Assembly (NCBI RefSeq): GCF_033242265.1
Contig: NZ_BTFW01000001.1
Location: 62,001-126,000 of the forward strand
Source of the DNA: Novosphingobium sp. IK01
GTDB taxonomy: Bacteria; Pseudomonadota; Alphaproteobacteria; Sphingomonadales; Sphingomonadaceae
Direction: 5' to 3'
DNA: 64,000 nucleotides
The notes beneath the pieces were generated by a model, which was not told the DNA's origin, did not search any database, and worked only from the letters and a program-made list of their open reading frames with translations. Positions 47,773 through 57,628 of this stretch are shown here, piece after piece. Position 1 is the stretch's first letter. Each line of letters opens with the position of its first letter. The translations under genes were made by a program, and so were the position numbers.

Positions 47773-49402
47773 GCGCAAAATTGAGCCGGGGGCCCGGTTC
47801 CGGGCGGGGCTGGGGCTCTGTGTGGCCGGGCTTTTGACCGGGCTTTGGCCGCTGTCCTCGCAGGCGGATGGGGGGATCGACGCCTTGCGCGCCCGTTCGC
47901 GCGCCGCGCTGGCCCGGCACGATCCGATTGCCGCCGAAGTGCCGCTGCGCGAGGCCTTGCGCAAGGGCGCCTCCGAAGATGCCCTGCGCGCCGATCTGGG
48001 TGCGGCCCTGCTGGCGCGGGACGACCGGGTCGAGGCGCACCGTATTCTGGACAAGGGTGATTTCACGCCCGACACGGCGGCGCTGGGCTGGCGCATGCGC
48101 GGCGAACTGGCGATGAGCGAAGGCCATCTGCCACAGGCCGGGCAGGATTTCGACCAGGCGCTCAAGGTGGCGCCGGGCGATGCCGACTTGTGGGTCTCCA
48201 TCGCCCGGCTGCGCTTTACCGGGGGCGAGGAAGCCCAGGCGCAGGAAGCCGCCGAACGGGCCGTGACACTGGCCCCGCGCAGCGCCCGTGCGCTGGCCAT
48301 GCGCGGGATGATGGTGCGCGCGCGCTTCGGCTTGCGCGCCGGGCTGCCCTGGTTCGAGCAGGGGCTGCGCTTCCATCCCGACGACGCGGGCCTGCTGGTC
48401 GAATATGCGGCCACGCTGGGCGACATGGGGCGCAACCGCGACATGCTGGCGGCGGTCCGGCGTCTGGCCCAGGCCGATCCGGGCGAGCCGCGCATCTTCT
48501 ATCTTCAGGCCGTGCTCGCCGCGCGTGCGGGACGTTCGGAACTGGCGCGCAGCCTGTTGCAACGCACGGGGACAGCCTTGCGCGACCTGCCCGGCGCGAT
48601 GCTGCTGGGCGGCGTGCTCGAATATCGGGCGGGCAATTATGCGGTTGCTGCCGGGCTGCTCGAACGGCTGGCCCGTCTTCAGCCCGGCAATCTGGAGGCC
48701 CAGCAGTTGCTGGCACGGGTCACGGCGCGGAGCGGCGACAACCGGCAGGTCGTCCTGCGCTGGGATGCGGTTGCGCGCCAGCCGTTTGCCTCTCCCTATC
48801 TCAAGGTGCTGGTGGCGCGCAGCTGGCTGGCCCTGGGGCAGAAGGCGCGCGGGCAGGCCATGCTCGCCAGCGCGGGCCTGAGCCGGGCAGGGGGCGGGGC
48901 GGCGGGTGAGGCTGGGGGCGGGAGAGGGCCCTTCGTATCCATTCCCCCCGATCAGCCGCTGGGTGCGCTCTCCTTGCGCTATCAGGATGCGCCCAATTTC
49001 GCCGGGGTGGCCGTGCCCTATGTGCGCGGGCTGCTGGCCGCGCGACGGGGCGATCAGGCCCGCGTGGTGGCCGACCGCTTGCGCGACGCCAATCCGGGGG
49101 CCTCGCAGGCCTGGCTGGTGGCGGGCGATGTGAGGATGCTGGGCGGCGATCCGCGCGGCGCCGTTGCGCAATACGAACAGGCCGCCACGATCCGGTTTGG
49201 CGAACCCGTCCTGCGGCGCCTCGACGCGGCCTTGCGGGCCAGTGGGCAGCCTCGGGCGGCTGATACGGTGACCGCACGCTATCTTGATGCGAACCCGCAA
49301 AGCCTTGCCGCCATGCGTCTTCTGCTGGCCGCGTGGCGCGAGGAAGGGCGCATGGCCGAAGCCGCCGCGATGGAGCGCGCCTTGCGAGCGCGCGGTGTCT
49401 GA
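47756..49402 (+). CDS. TPR-repeat secreted protein (PrsT-like)
   Basis: A 548-residue protein with an N-terminal signal peptide (cleavage likely after SSQA, about residue 37) and several tetratricopeptide repeats, such as ALGWRMRGELAMSEGHLPQAGQDFDQALKVAPGDADLW. It occupies the position of PrsT in Prs clusters but is shorter than the usual ~900 residues. The GTG/ATG choice is open: the ATG at 47756 overlaps prsR. It might help assemble exopolysaccharide or secreted protein complexes; this is inference. Confidence 0.7.
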   Translation: MTCRTERKIEPGARFRAGLGLCVAGLLTGLWPLSSQADGGIDALRARSRAALARHDPIAAEVPLREALRKGASEDALRADLGAALLARDDRVEAHRILDKGDFTPDTAALGWRMRGELAMSEGHLPQAGQDFDQALKVAPGDADLWVSIARLRFTGGEEAQAQEAAERAVTLAPRSARALAMRGMMVRARFGLRAGLPWFEQGLRFHPDDAGLLVEYAATLGDMGRNRDMLAAVRRLAQADPGEPRIFYLQAVLAARAGRSELARSLLQRTGTALRDLPGAMLLGGVLEYRAGNYAVAAGLLERLARLQPGNLEAQQLLARVTARSGDNRQVVLRWDAVARQPFASPYLKVLVARSWLALGQKARGQAMLASAGLSRAGGGAAGEAGGGRGPFVSIPPDQPLGALSLRYQDAPNFAGVAVPYVRGLLAARRGDQARVVADRLRDANPGASQAWLVAGDVRMLGGDPRGAVAQYEQAATIRFGEPVLRRLDAALRASGQPRAADTVTARYLDANPQSLAAMRLLLAAWREEGRMAEAAAMERALRARGV

Positions 49403-49423
49403 AAAAAGCGGGCAGGGAGGGGT

Positions 49424-49458
49424 GCGAAGGGGCCCCGAAAGCCCCTTCGCGCCGGTTT
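49424..49458. terminator. Terminator between TPR gene and leuA
   Basis: Stem GCGAAGGGGC / GCCCCTTCGC with a 7-nt loop, then GCCGGTTTT on the plus side; convergent genes. Confidence 0.75.
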
Positions 49459-49474
49459 TCTCCAGCGTTCGGCC

Positions 49475-51145
49475 TCAGCGTCCGGCGTTGGCTGCCGAAA
49501 GGATCGCGCGCACGCTGGCCGTGGCGACATCTTCGTCGATGCCCACGCCCCAGACCACGCGGCCATCGGCGAGCACGCATTCGACATAGGCCGCCGCACG
49601 GGCATTGGTGCCGCTGCCCATCGCGTGTTCGGAGTAGTCGCGCACTTCGAGGTTGACGCCGAAGTCGTCCTTGAGCGTGGCGACGACCGACGAGATCAGG
49701 CCATTGCCACGACCGCTGACCGACTGGACTTTGCCTTCGACCTCGATCTTGCCGGCAAAGACGCGGGTGCCGTCGGCGCTGCGCTGTTCGTCATAGTCGA
49801 CCAGCGCGAAGTGCTGGGGCGCATCGAGGCGGTAGGTCTTGCGGAACACGCCCCAGATGTCGCCAGCCTGAAGCTCGCGGCCCAGTTCGTCGGCCAGTTC
49901 CTGAACGTGGCGCGAGAAGTGCGCCTGCATCTTCTTGGGCAGCTTGAGGCCCTGATCCTGTTCCAGAACCCAGGCGAACCCGCCCTTGCCGCTCTGCGAG
50001 TTGACGCGGATCACCGCTTCATAGCTGCGGCCCAGATCGGCCGGGTCGATCGGCAGGTAGGGCACCGACCAGAGTTCGTCGTTGCGCTTTTCCTGCGCGG
50101 CGAAGCCCTTCTTGATGGCGTCCTGATGGCTGCCCGAGAAAGCGGTGAAGACCAGTTCGCCGCCATAGGGGTGGCGCGGGTGGACGGGCAGCTGGTTGCA
50201 GTATTCGACCGTCTGGATCACTTCGTCGATGTCCGAGAAGTCCAGTTCGGGATCGACGCCCTGCGTGTAGAGGTTCAGGCCCACGGTCACCAGACAGCAA
50301 TTGCCGGTGCGCTCGCCATTGCCGAACAGGCAGCCTTCGACGCGGTCGGCGCCCGCCATCAGGCCCAGTTCGGCAGCGGCCACGCCGGTGCCCCGGTCGT
50401 TGTGGGTGTGCAGGCTGATCACCGCACGGTCGCGACCGGGCAGGTTGCGGCAGAAATACTCGATCTGGTCGGCGTAGATATTGGCCGTGGAGGCCTCGAC
50501 CGTGGCGGGCAGGTTGAGGATGATCGGCTTTTCGACCGTCGGCTGGAGCACCTCCATCACCGCCTCGCAGCATTCGATGCTGAAATCGAGTTCGGCAGTC
50601 GAGAAGGTCTCGGGGCTATATTCGAAGTGCCAGTCGGTCTGCGGGAAGCGGGCGGCCTGATCGCGCAGCAGGGTCGCGCCGCGACGGGCGATTTCCTTGA
50701 CCTCGCTCTTTTCCATGCCGAACACCACCGAGCGCCACAGCGGCGAGACGGCGTTGTAGACGTGGACGATGGCCTGCTTGGCACCCGCCAGGCTTTCGAA
50801 CGAGGTCTTGATCAGATCCTCGCGCGACTGGGTCAGCACCTGAACCATCACGTCGTCGGGAATGCGGCCCTGATCGACCAGCCCCCGGATGAAATCATAT
50901 TCGGTCGCGCCCGCGCTGGGGAAGCCGACTTCGATTTCCTTGATGCCGACCTTGAGCAGCAGGTCGAAGAAACGGGCCTTCTTGTCGGCATCCATCGGGT
51001 CGATCAGCGACTGGTTGCCATCGCGCATGTCGGTCGAGAGCCAGCGCGGGGCCTTGGTGATCGTGCGCGAGGGCCACTGGCGGTCGGGCAGGTCGACTTG
51101 CGGGAACGGACGATACTTGATGCCGGGATTCTTCAGCATGGCCAT
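49475..51145 (-). CDS. leuA: 2-isopropylmalate synthase
   Basis: It condenses acetyl-CoA with 2-oxoisovalerate, the first committed step of leucine synthesis. At 556 residues it is the longer, type-2 form. The TIM barrel begins with the catalytic [14 protein letters not shown], then [13 protein letters not shown] and the [12 protein letters not shown] block; the C-terminal allosteric domain (leucine-binding) follows with [18 protein letters not shown]. Its translation start is embedded in a long leader structure that includes a leucine-rich leader peptide (51233-51283). It converges on the TPR gene. Confidence 0.97.
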   Translation of the reverse strand: MAMLKNPGIKYRPFPQVDLPDRQWPSRTITKAPRWLSTDMRDGNQSLIDPMDADKKARFFDLLLKVGIKEIEVGFPSAGATEYDFIRGLVDQGRIPDDVMVQVLTQSREDLIKTSFESLAGAKQAIVHVYNAVSPLWRSVVFGMEKSEVKEIARRGATLLRDQAARFPQTDWHFEYSPETFSTAELDFSIECCEAVMEVLQPTVEKPIILNLPATVEASTANIYADQIEYFCRNLPGRDRAVISLHTHNDRGTGVAAAELGLMAGADRVEGCLFGNGERTGNCCLVTVGLNLYTQGVDPELDFSDIDEVIQTVEYCNQLPVHPRHPYGGELVFTAFSGSHQDAIKKGFAAQEKRNDELWSVPYLPIDPADLGRSYEAVIRVNSQSGKGGFAWVLEQDQGLKLPKKMQAHFSRHVQELADELGRELQAGDIWGVFRKTYRLDAPQHFALVDYDEQRSADGTRVFAGKIEVEGKVQSVSGRGNGLISSVVATLKDDFGVNLEVRDYSEHAMGSGTNARAAAYVECVLADGRVVWGVGIDEDVATASVRAILSAANAGR

Positions 51146-51148
51146 GAG

Positions 51149-51272
51149 GCTGAACCTTGATTTTACGGTGATTTCGAAGACTGCGACAGGAACCCTTGGG
51201 CGCCGTGCGCGCCGCGAAACCGACGCGTCAGCTCACGCCCAAGGGCGCGTAAGTCGCAGGGTAAGGTTCAGC
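51149..51272 (-). promoter_or_regulatory. Nested leader structure of leuA
   Basis: Three segments of the leader ORF are complementary to three segments downstream, in nested order: GCTGAACCTT (51263-51272) with AAGGTTCAGC (51149-51158, holding the leuA Shine-Dalgarno); CTGCGAC (51253-51259) with GTCGCAG (51181-51187); and CGCCCTTGGGCG region (51236-51247) with CGCCCAAGGG (51193-51202). Confidence 0.75.
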
Positions 51273-51283
51273 AGGGCGATCAT
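51233..51283 (-). CDS. leuL: Leucine-rich leader peptide of leuA
   Basis: A 16-residue ORF (MIALLNLTLRLTRPWA) with five leucines, 87 nt upstream of the leuA start and on the same strand. Its length, position and leucine content identify it as a leader for attenuation. Its Leu codons overlap segments that pair with the leuA ribosome-binding site, which suggests translational control: a ribosome slowed at Leu codons would free the leuA start. Confidence 0.75.
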   Translation of the reverse strand: MIALLNLTLRLTRPWA

Positions 51284-51320
51284 GCGCCCGCCTATGGGGT
51301 GTCGCGCGCCGCTTGTCCAG

Positions 51321-51382
51321 AAAAAACCCTGATGGACCAGATCCCGGTCATGATCCCGGTCATGTGTGGGCCCGTCAGGGTT
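51321..51382 (-). terminator. Terminator of the I78 lipoprotein gene
   Basis: Arms GAACCCTGACGGGCCC and GGTCCATCAGGGTTTTTT, with a long loop that holds two copies of CATGACCGGGAT. The T tract lies at 51321-51326 on the minus strand. Confidence 0.65.
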
Positions 51383-51822
51383 CAGCCGCAGCGGGTGGCC
51401 ACGATCCGCCCGGTCTCGTCGAGGATCACGTTGAGGCGTCCGGGCTGGTAATCCATCGTGATGGCATCGCCCGGATGGACCCAGCGGACCGGATGATGCC
51501 CGACCGCAGCGTCGAGGGCCGCGCGATTCCGGGGCGATTCGGGCAAGCCGATGAAGGCCGTGCTGAGCGGCTTGTTGCAATCGTGTGCAGCAGGATCGTC
51601 GCTGGCAGGTGGCGCGATCGGGGCTGGAGTGATCGGGGCTGGGGTGATCGGGGCTGGGGTGATCGGGGCCGGAATAATCGGGGGCAGGGAGGGGCTCTGA
51701 TGGTCGGGCGGCATGTCCGGCCCGGAGGCGGAGGCCGAGTCGGACTGGGCCGGCGGCGCGCCACAGGCCGACAGCGCGCACAAGGCGGGTGCAAGAGTGA
51801 GAATCAGAAGCAGCGGGCGCAT
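51382..51822 (-). CDS. I78-family peptidase inhibitor lipoprotein
   Basis: A 146-residue lipoprotein. Lipobox LSAC places the acylated Cys at 20. After a disordered proline-rich linker with four ITPAP-type repeats comes an I78 inhibitor domain, with the signature CNKP...FIGLPES and GRLNVILDETGRIVATRCG. In other bacteria such proteins inhibit serine proteases. The ATG at 51822 starts the signal peptide; an upstream extension in frame is not homologous. It lies between ilvC and leuA on the same strand and ends in a terminator just ahead of leuL. Confidence 0.85.
   Translation of the reverse strand: MRPLLLILTLAPALCALSACGAPPAQSDSASASGPDMPPDHQSPSLPPIIPAPITPAPITPAPITPAPIAPPASDDPAAHDCNKPLSTAFIGLPESPRNRAALDAAVGHHPVRWVHPGDAITMDYQPGRLNVILDETGRIVATRCG
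51616..51675 (-). repeat. 15-bp tandem repeat (four units)
   Basis: GATCGGGGCTGGRGT units at 51616, 51631, 51646 and a diverged 51661 copy; encodes the ITPAP repeats of the I78 lipoprotein. Confidence 0.9.
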
Positions 51823-51966
51823 GGCGGCGGGCTTTACGCGATTTGGTCCAAAATGGTGTACATTTTGAACGCATGATTTTGCCATGCGGTTCGTCGAGGC
51901 TTGCGGGTTGTCCGTAGAAGTGGGCCGCAGGAAAGCGGGCTCGCCCAAGCCTGACTGCCCATGCAA

Positions 51967-51998
51967 AAGGCCGGCCTGCGGGTGCAGACCGGCCTTTT
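51967..51998 (-). terminator. Terminator of ilvC
   Basis: Stem AGGCCGGTCTGC / GCAGGCCGGCCT (one mismatch), loop ACCC; T-rich sequence on both sides. Confidence 0.8.
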
Positions 51999-52024
51999 TC
52001 GAGCCGAAGGCGCGAGACGCGCGA

Positions 52025-53107
<1,083 letters not shown>

Positions 53108-53187
53108 TTATCGGGGAAAATGGATCGCGGCGCAAGGCCGCGAAGGAGCGGGTTTCTGTTTATGAATTTGAAATAAAAAGAAAAAGC

Positions 53188-53706
53188 TTAGACTGCCTGA
53201 GTGCCGCGGATCATGCCCACGATGCCGGTCCGGCCGACTTCGACCAAGCCGAGTTCCTTCATCAGCGAGACGAAGGTGTCGATCTTCTCGGGCGCGCCGG
53301 TCAGCTCGAAGATGAAGCTCGACGTGGTGGTGTCGACCACCTGGGCGCGGAACACGTCGGCCAGGCGCAGCGCCTCGACGCGGTTCTCGCCCTTGCCCGA
53401 GACCTTGATCAGCGCGAGTTCGCGCGCGACGTAGGGCCCCACTTCGGTAAGGTCGGTCACCTTGTGGACGGGCACGAGCCGTTCGAGCTGGGCGTGGATC
53501 TGGTCGATCACCGCGGGCGGGCCGTGGGTGACGATGGTGATCCGGCTGACGTCGTGCTCGTCGGTGATGTCGGCCACGGTCAGGCTGTCGATGTTGTAGC
53601 CGCGCGCGGTGAACAGCCCGGCGATCTTGGCCAGAATGCCTGCCTCGTTGTCGACCGTGATGGTCAGCACATGGCGCTCTTGCGCCGGGATCTTGATCTT
53701 CATCAT
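53188..53706 (-). CDS. ilvN: Acetolactate synthase small (regulatory) subunit
   Basis: It gives valine feedback control to the catalytic subunit. The 172 residues hold an N-terminal ACT domain (RHVLTITVDNEAGILAKIAGLFTARGYNIDSLTV) and a C-terminal ALS-ss domain. It lies 29 nt downstream of ilvB. Confidence 0.97.
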   Translation of the reverse strand: MMKIKIPAQERHVLTITVDNEAGILAKIAGLFTARGYNIDSLTVADITDEHDVSRITIVTHGPPAVIDQIHAQLERLVPVHKVTDLTEVGPYVARELALIKVSGKGENRVEALRLADVFRAQVVDTTTSSFIFELTGAPEKIDTFVSLMKELGLVEVGRTGIVGMIRGTQAV

Positions 53707-53735
53707 GGGAAGCGTGTCTCGACTCTAAAATCTGT

Positions 53736-55487
53736 TCAGACCAGCGCCTTGGCTTCGTCGTCCATGGTCCCGGCGACCTGATCGCCATAGAGCAGCATGT
53801 CGGTGTGCGCCGCGCCCGAGGGGATCATCGGGAAGCAGTTGGCTTCCTTGGTCACGCGGCAATCGACGATCACCGGGCCGGGATGGTCGATCATGGCCTG
53901 GATGCCTGCGTCAAGCTCGTCGAGCGTGTCGATCTGGATGCCCTTCCAGCCATAGGCTTCTGCCAGTTTCACGAAATCGGGCAGCGCATCGGAGTACGAG
54001 CTGGAATAGCGGCTTTCATAGGTCAGTTCCTGCCACTGGCGGACCATGCCCATCCACTCGTTGTTGAGGATGAAGACCTTGACCGGCAGGCGGAACTGCG
54101 TGGCGGTGCCCAGTTCCTGGATGTTCATCTGGATCGAGGCATCGCCCGCGATGTCGATGACCAGCGAATCCGGGCAGCCGACCTGCGCGCCGATGGCGGC
54201 GGGCAGGCCATAGCCCATCGTGCCAAGACCACCCGAGGTCAGCCACTTGTTCGGGTCCTGGAAGTGGAAGTGCTGGGCGGCCCACATCTGGTGCTGGCCC
54301 ACTTCGGTGCTGATGACCGGGTTGCGGTCCTTGGTCAGCTCGTAGAGGCGCTCGATCGCCAGCTGGGGCATGATCTCGCCGTTGGTGCGCTTGGGATAGG
54401 CCAGGCTCTGGCGTGCGCGCCAGCCGTCGATCCGCTCGTGCCAGGCGGTCAGGTCCTGCGCGGTGTGCCCGGCTTCGAGCCAGCCCTCGATGATCTGGCG
54501 CAGCACGCGGGCGCAATCGCCGATCAGCGGCAGATCGACCTGAACGGTCTTGTTGATCGAGGCGCGGTCGATGTCGATGTGGATCTTGATGCTGTCGGGC
54601 GAGAACGCGTCGAGGCGCCCGGTCACGCGGTCGTCGAAGCGGGCGCCGATGCACACGACCAGATCGGCCTTGTTCATCGCCATGTTGGCTTCATACGTGC
54701 CGTGCATGCCCAGCATGCCCAGCCAGTCCTTGTGGGCAGCCGGGAAGGCCCCCAGACCCATCAGGGTCGAGGTGACGGGCGCGCCGGTCAGGGCCTGAAG
54801 CTCGCGCAGCAGGCGCGTGGCCTCGGGGCCCGAATTGATCACGCCGCCGCCGGTGTAGAATACCGGCGCCTTGGCCTTGGCGAGCAGGGCGACCGCTTCG
54901 GCGATGCCTTGCGCCGGGGCTTCGACTTGCGGGTTGTAGCGGTTGCGGGCCTGCGGGGCATGACCACTCCAGCGCGTGGAGGCGATCTGGACGTCCTTGG
55001 GAATGTCGACGACGACCGGGCCGGGGCGGCCTTCGGTGGCGATGCGGAACGCCTCGTCGATGGTGGCGGCCAGTTGCGCGGGGTCCTTCACCAGATAGTT
55101 GTGCTTGGTGCAGTGGCGCGTGATGCCGACGGTATCGGCTTCCTGGAACGCGTCCGAGCCGATCAGCGCGGTGGGCACCTGCCCGGTGATGACGACGAGC
55201 GGAATCGAATCGAGGAACGCATCGGCAATGCCGGTGACGGCATTGGTCGCCCCCGGACCCGAGGTGACGAGCACGACGCCCGGCTTGCCGGTCGCGCGGG
55301 CATAGCCCTCGGCGGCGTGGGCGGCGCCCGCTTCGTGGCGGACGAGGATGTGGCGGATGCGTTCATCGCCGAACAGCGCATCATAGATCGGAAGCACGGC
55401 GCCGCCGGGATAGCCGAACACATATTCGACGCCCTTGGCGACCAGGCTTTCGACCAGGATTTCAGCGCCGCTGCGCTCGCTTTTCAC
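53736..55487 (-). CDS. ilvB: Acetolactate synthase large subunit
   Basis: The thiamine-diphosphate enzyme that makes acetolactate or acetohydroxybutyrate. It has 583 residues: VFGYPGGAVLPIYDAL with the catalytic Glu in VRHEAGAAHAAEGYARATGKPGV, an FAD-binding middle, and the TPP-binding GDASIQMNIQELGTA. It starts with GTG at 55487, after an AAGGAAACAAGG ribosome-binding site. A long leader with two tandem terminator repeats and a palindromic promoter lies upstream. It is the first gene of ilvBN-ilvC. Confidence 0.98.
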   Translation of the reverse strand: MKSERSGAEILVESLVAKGVEYVFGYPGGAVLPIYDALFGDERIRHILVRHEAGAAHAAEGYARATGKPGVVLVTSGPGATNAVTGIADAFLDSIPLVVITGQVPTALIGSDAFQEADTVGITRHCTKHNYLVKDPAQLAATIDEAFRIATEGRPGPVVVDIPKDVQIASTRWSGHAPQARNRYNPQVEAPAQGIAEAVALLAKAKAPVFYTGGGVINSGPEATRLLRELQALTGAPVTSTLMGLGAFPAAHKDWLGMLGMHGTYEANMAMNKADLVVCIGARFDDRVTGRLDAFSPDSIKIHIDIDRASINKTVQVDLPLIGDCARVLRQIIEGWLEAGHTAQDLTAWHERIDGWRARQSLAYPKRTNGEIMPQLAIERLYELTKDRNPVISTEVGQHQMWAAQHFHFQDPNKWLTSGGLGTMGYGLPAAIGAQVGCPDSLVIDIAGDASIQMNIQELGTATQFRLPVKVFILNNEWMGMVRQWQELTYESRYSSSYSDALPDFVKLAEAYGWKGIQIDTLDELDAGIQAMIDHPGPVIVDCRVTKEANCFPMIPSGAAHTDMLLYGDQVAGTMDDEAKALV

Positions 55488-55566
55488 GACCTTGTTTCCT
55501 TGCTTTCAGGGGGCCCGCAAGAGCGCCCTTATTTCACAAAAACCGCAGACCGGTTACTCCGGCCTG

Positions 55567-55659
55567 AACCCTCAAAAACTGTGGCTGGCTACAGGGTACC
55601 TGTGCCGGCCCAAACCCTCAAAAACTGCGGCCCGGCTACAGGGTACCTGTGCCGGGCCG
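55567..55659 (-). repeat. Tandem attenuator-like repeats upstream of ilvB
   Basis: Two 46-nt-spaced copies (55567-55610 and 55613-55656) share AACCCTCAAAAACTG and GGCTACAGGGTACCTGTGCCGG. Each folds as a minus-strand terminator: stem CGGCCCGGC / GCCGGGCCG with CAGTTTTT for the first (55628-55659, T at 55620-55624), and GGCCGGC / GCCAGCC with CAGTTTTT for the second (55583-55610, T at 55574-55578). Confidence 0.8.
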
Positions 55660-55677
55660 TCTCTCCCTACTCGGGCA

Positions 55678-55693
55678 CCTGACAAATGTCAGG
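55678..55693. promoter_or_regulatory. Palindrome just past the ilvB start site
   Basis: CCTGACA-AA-TGTCAGG, perfect 7-bp arms with a 2-bp centre; an operator candidate. Confidence 0.55.
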
Positions 55694-55704
55694 CAATTGA
55701 CGGC

Positions 55705-55734
55705 TTGCTAATTGACACAAACGGTCGTGTCAAT
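55705..55734 (-). promoter_or_regulatory. Promoter and operator of ilvB
   Basis: On the minus strand TTGACA (55728-55733), a 17-nt spacer and TAGCAA (55705-55710). Overlapping the -35 and spacer is a perfect inverted repeat ATTGACAC-N8-GTGTCAAT (55711-55734). Confidence 0.6.
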
Positions 55735-55737
55735 CTG

Positions 55738-56739
55738 CTAGTTTTGAAATAATGCTGCTATATGCGGTGTGTCAAGGTAATTTTCGTTCGTGAATCGGGG
55801 CCAATCGACCGGAATCTGGTGACGGAGCCAGGTGAACTGCCGTTTGACATAGCGGCGCGTGGCTTGCTGGCCGGAGGATATCGCAGAGTCGGCGTCGAGG
55901 GTTCCGGCCAGAAACGCGGCGATCTCGGGCACGCCGATGGCCCGCATGACCGGCAGGTCAGGGTCGAGCCGGCGCGCGAGCAGGGCCTCGACTTCGGCGA
56001 GGGCACCGCCTTCCCACATCATGGCAAAGCGGCGGTCGCAGCGCGCGTAGACCCAGTCGCGTTCGGGGAGCAGGACAAGGGGGCGCAGGGCCACCGCATG
56101 GCCGATCCCGCCCTCGCGCCGGGCCTGCCAGTGGGCGAGGGGGTGACCGGTCGAGCGCACGACTTCGAGCGCGCGGGCGACGCGGGTGGTGTCGGCGGGG
56201 TGAAGCGCGGCGGCGCGCTCGGGGTCTTCGCGGGCGAGGGCTGCATGGGCAAGGTCCACGGGCAGGGCGCGGACGGCGGCGCGAATGTCGGGGTCTATGG
56301 CTGGGACGGGGGCGATCCCGTCGAGCAGGGTGCGGATATAGAGGCCGGTTCCGCCCACGAGGATGGGCAGGGCGCCCTGTTCGTGGGCCTGTTCGATTTC
56401 GGCACGGGCGGCCTGTGCCCAGTCGGCGGCGGAACAGGATGTGGCGCCGTCCCAGGCGCCGAACAGGCGGTGGGGCACGCCCTGCATCTCGGCCTCGCTC
56501 GGGCGGGCGCTCAGGACGGCAAGGTCAGCATAGACTTGCGCGCTGTCGGCATTGATCACCACGGCCTTGCGGCCCCGCGCCTGCTGCGCCAGCGCGAGAC
56601 GGACGGCAAGATCGCTCTTGCCGCTGGCGGTCGGCCCTGCAATGAGCGCCAGCGCCCGGTTCTGGTCGGCCCTTGCGAGGGGCAGGTTGGAATGTGAGGG
56701 GCCACGGCCAGAATGTGAAAGGGATTTCTCAGTGCTCAT
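55738..56739 (-). CDS. miaA: tRNA dimethylallyltransferase MiaA
   Basis: It adds the dimethylallyl group to A37 of tRNAs that read UNN codons. The 333 residues include the P-loop GPTASGKS at 35-42, [24 protein letters not shown] and the tail FTWLRHQ. The ATG at 56739 lies within 8 bp of the divergent serB start. The stop lies just before the ilvB promoter. Confidence 0.95.
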   Translation of the reverse strand: MSTEKSLSHSGRGPSHSNLPLARADQNRALALIAGPTASGKSDLAVRLALAQQARGRKAVVINADSAQVYADLAVLSARPSEAEMQGVPHRLFGAWDGATSCSAADWAQAARAEIEQAHEQGALPILVGGTGLYIRTLLDGIAPVPAIDPDIRAAVRALPVDLAHAALAREDPERAAALHPADTTRVARALEVVRSTGHPLAHWQARREGGIGHAVALRPLVLLPERDWVYARCDRRFAMMWEGGALAEVEALLARRLDPDLPVMRAIGVPEIAAFLAGTLDADSAISSGQQATRRYVKRQFTWLRHQIPVDWPRFTNENYLDTPHIAALFQN

Positions 56740-57628
56740 TGCCCGTCTGATAGCAGACCCGGAGACGCTTGGTGACAATCTTGCGCGCGCGATGGAACTG
56801 ATCGAGGACGCCGGTTTCGAGGTGGCGGGCGCCGGGATGCTCGACTTTTCCGATTCGGTCGTCGAAATCGAGGTGATCGACGGCGAACAACCGGCAGACA
56901 GGGCCAAAGTCCGCACGATCCTCGATCACTGCTTCCCGGCCTGCGACATGCTGATTTCCGACCGGATCATCGAGACACCGCGCCTGTTCGTCTCGGACAT
57001 GGACTCGACCATGATCGCGGCGGAATGCATCGACGAGCTGGCCGATTTCGCTGGCCTCAAGGCCCGGATCGCGGACATCACCGAACGCGCGATGCAGGGC
57101 GAACTCGATTTCGAATCCGCGCTGCGCGAGCGCGTGGGCCTTCTGGCCGGGCTTTCGCAAGGTGCGATCGACCAGTGCCTCGACGAGCGGATCGCAGCCA
57201 TGCCCGGCGCGCGCACCCTTGTTGCGACGCTCAAGTCGCGCGGGTGCCACACGGTGCTGGTGACCGGGGGCTTCCACTCGTTCGCCGATCCGGTGGCCGC
57301 CGAACTGGGCTTCGAGCGCGTGGTGGGCAACCGTCTGGAGATCGTTGATGGCAAGCTGACCGGCAAGCTCGAAGGCGGGATCGTCGATTCGGGGGTGAAG
57401 AAGGCCGTGCTGCTCGAAGAGACCGCGCGGCTCGGGCCCGCGACGGTGAGCCTGGCCACCGGTGATGGCGCCAACGACATCCCGATGATCGAGGCCGCCA
57501 CGTTCGGCATTGCCTATTACGCCAAGCCCAAGGCCCGTGCGGCGGCTGATGGCCGGATCGACCGGGGCGACCTGACCGCGATCCTCGAACTCTTCGGCAT
57601 TCCGCAAGAGGACTGGGTGATCGATTGA
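56732..57628 (+). CDS. serB: Phosphoserine phosphatase SerB
   Basis: Final step of serine synthesis, dephosphorylating phosphoserine. The 298 residues have a small N-terminal ACT-like region and the HAD domain: the nucleophile pair Asp89 and Asp91 in VSDMDSTMI, and the acidic GDGANDIPM motif. The GTG at 56732 is chosen because a longer frame would run deep into miaA; its start region is antisense to that of miaA. It overlaps coq4 by one base. Confidence 0.95.
   Translation: MLIARLIADPETLGDNLARAMELIEDAGFEVAGAGMLDFSDSVVEIEVIDGEQPADRAKVRTILDHCFPACDMLISDRIIETPRLFVSDMDSTMIAAECIDELADFAGLKARIADITERAMQGELDFESALRERVGLLAGLSQGAIDQCLDERIAAMPGARTLVATLKSRGCHTVLVTGGFHSFADPVAAELGFERVVGNRLEIVDGKLTGKLEGGIVDSGVKKAVLLEETARLGPATVSLATGDGANDIPMIEAATFGIAYYAKPKARAAADGRIDRGDLTAILELFGIPQEDWVID

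Noticed and set aside
53126..53142. Short CGCGGC/GCCGCG hairpin after ilvN
   Set aside because: Six pairs and no T tract; not convincing as a terminator.
55571..55620. TTG-started mini-ORFs in the ilvB leader (MRVWAGTGTL- and MRVQAGVTGL-like)
   Set aside because: No ribosome-binding sites and too few branched-chain codons to call them leader peptides.
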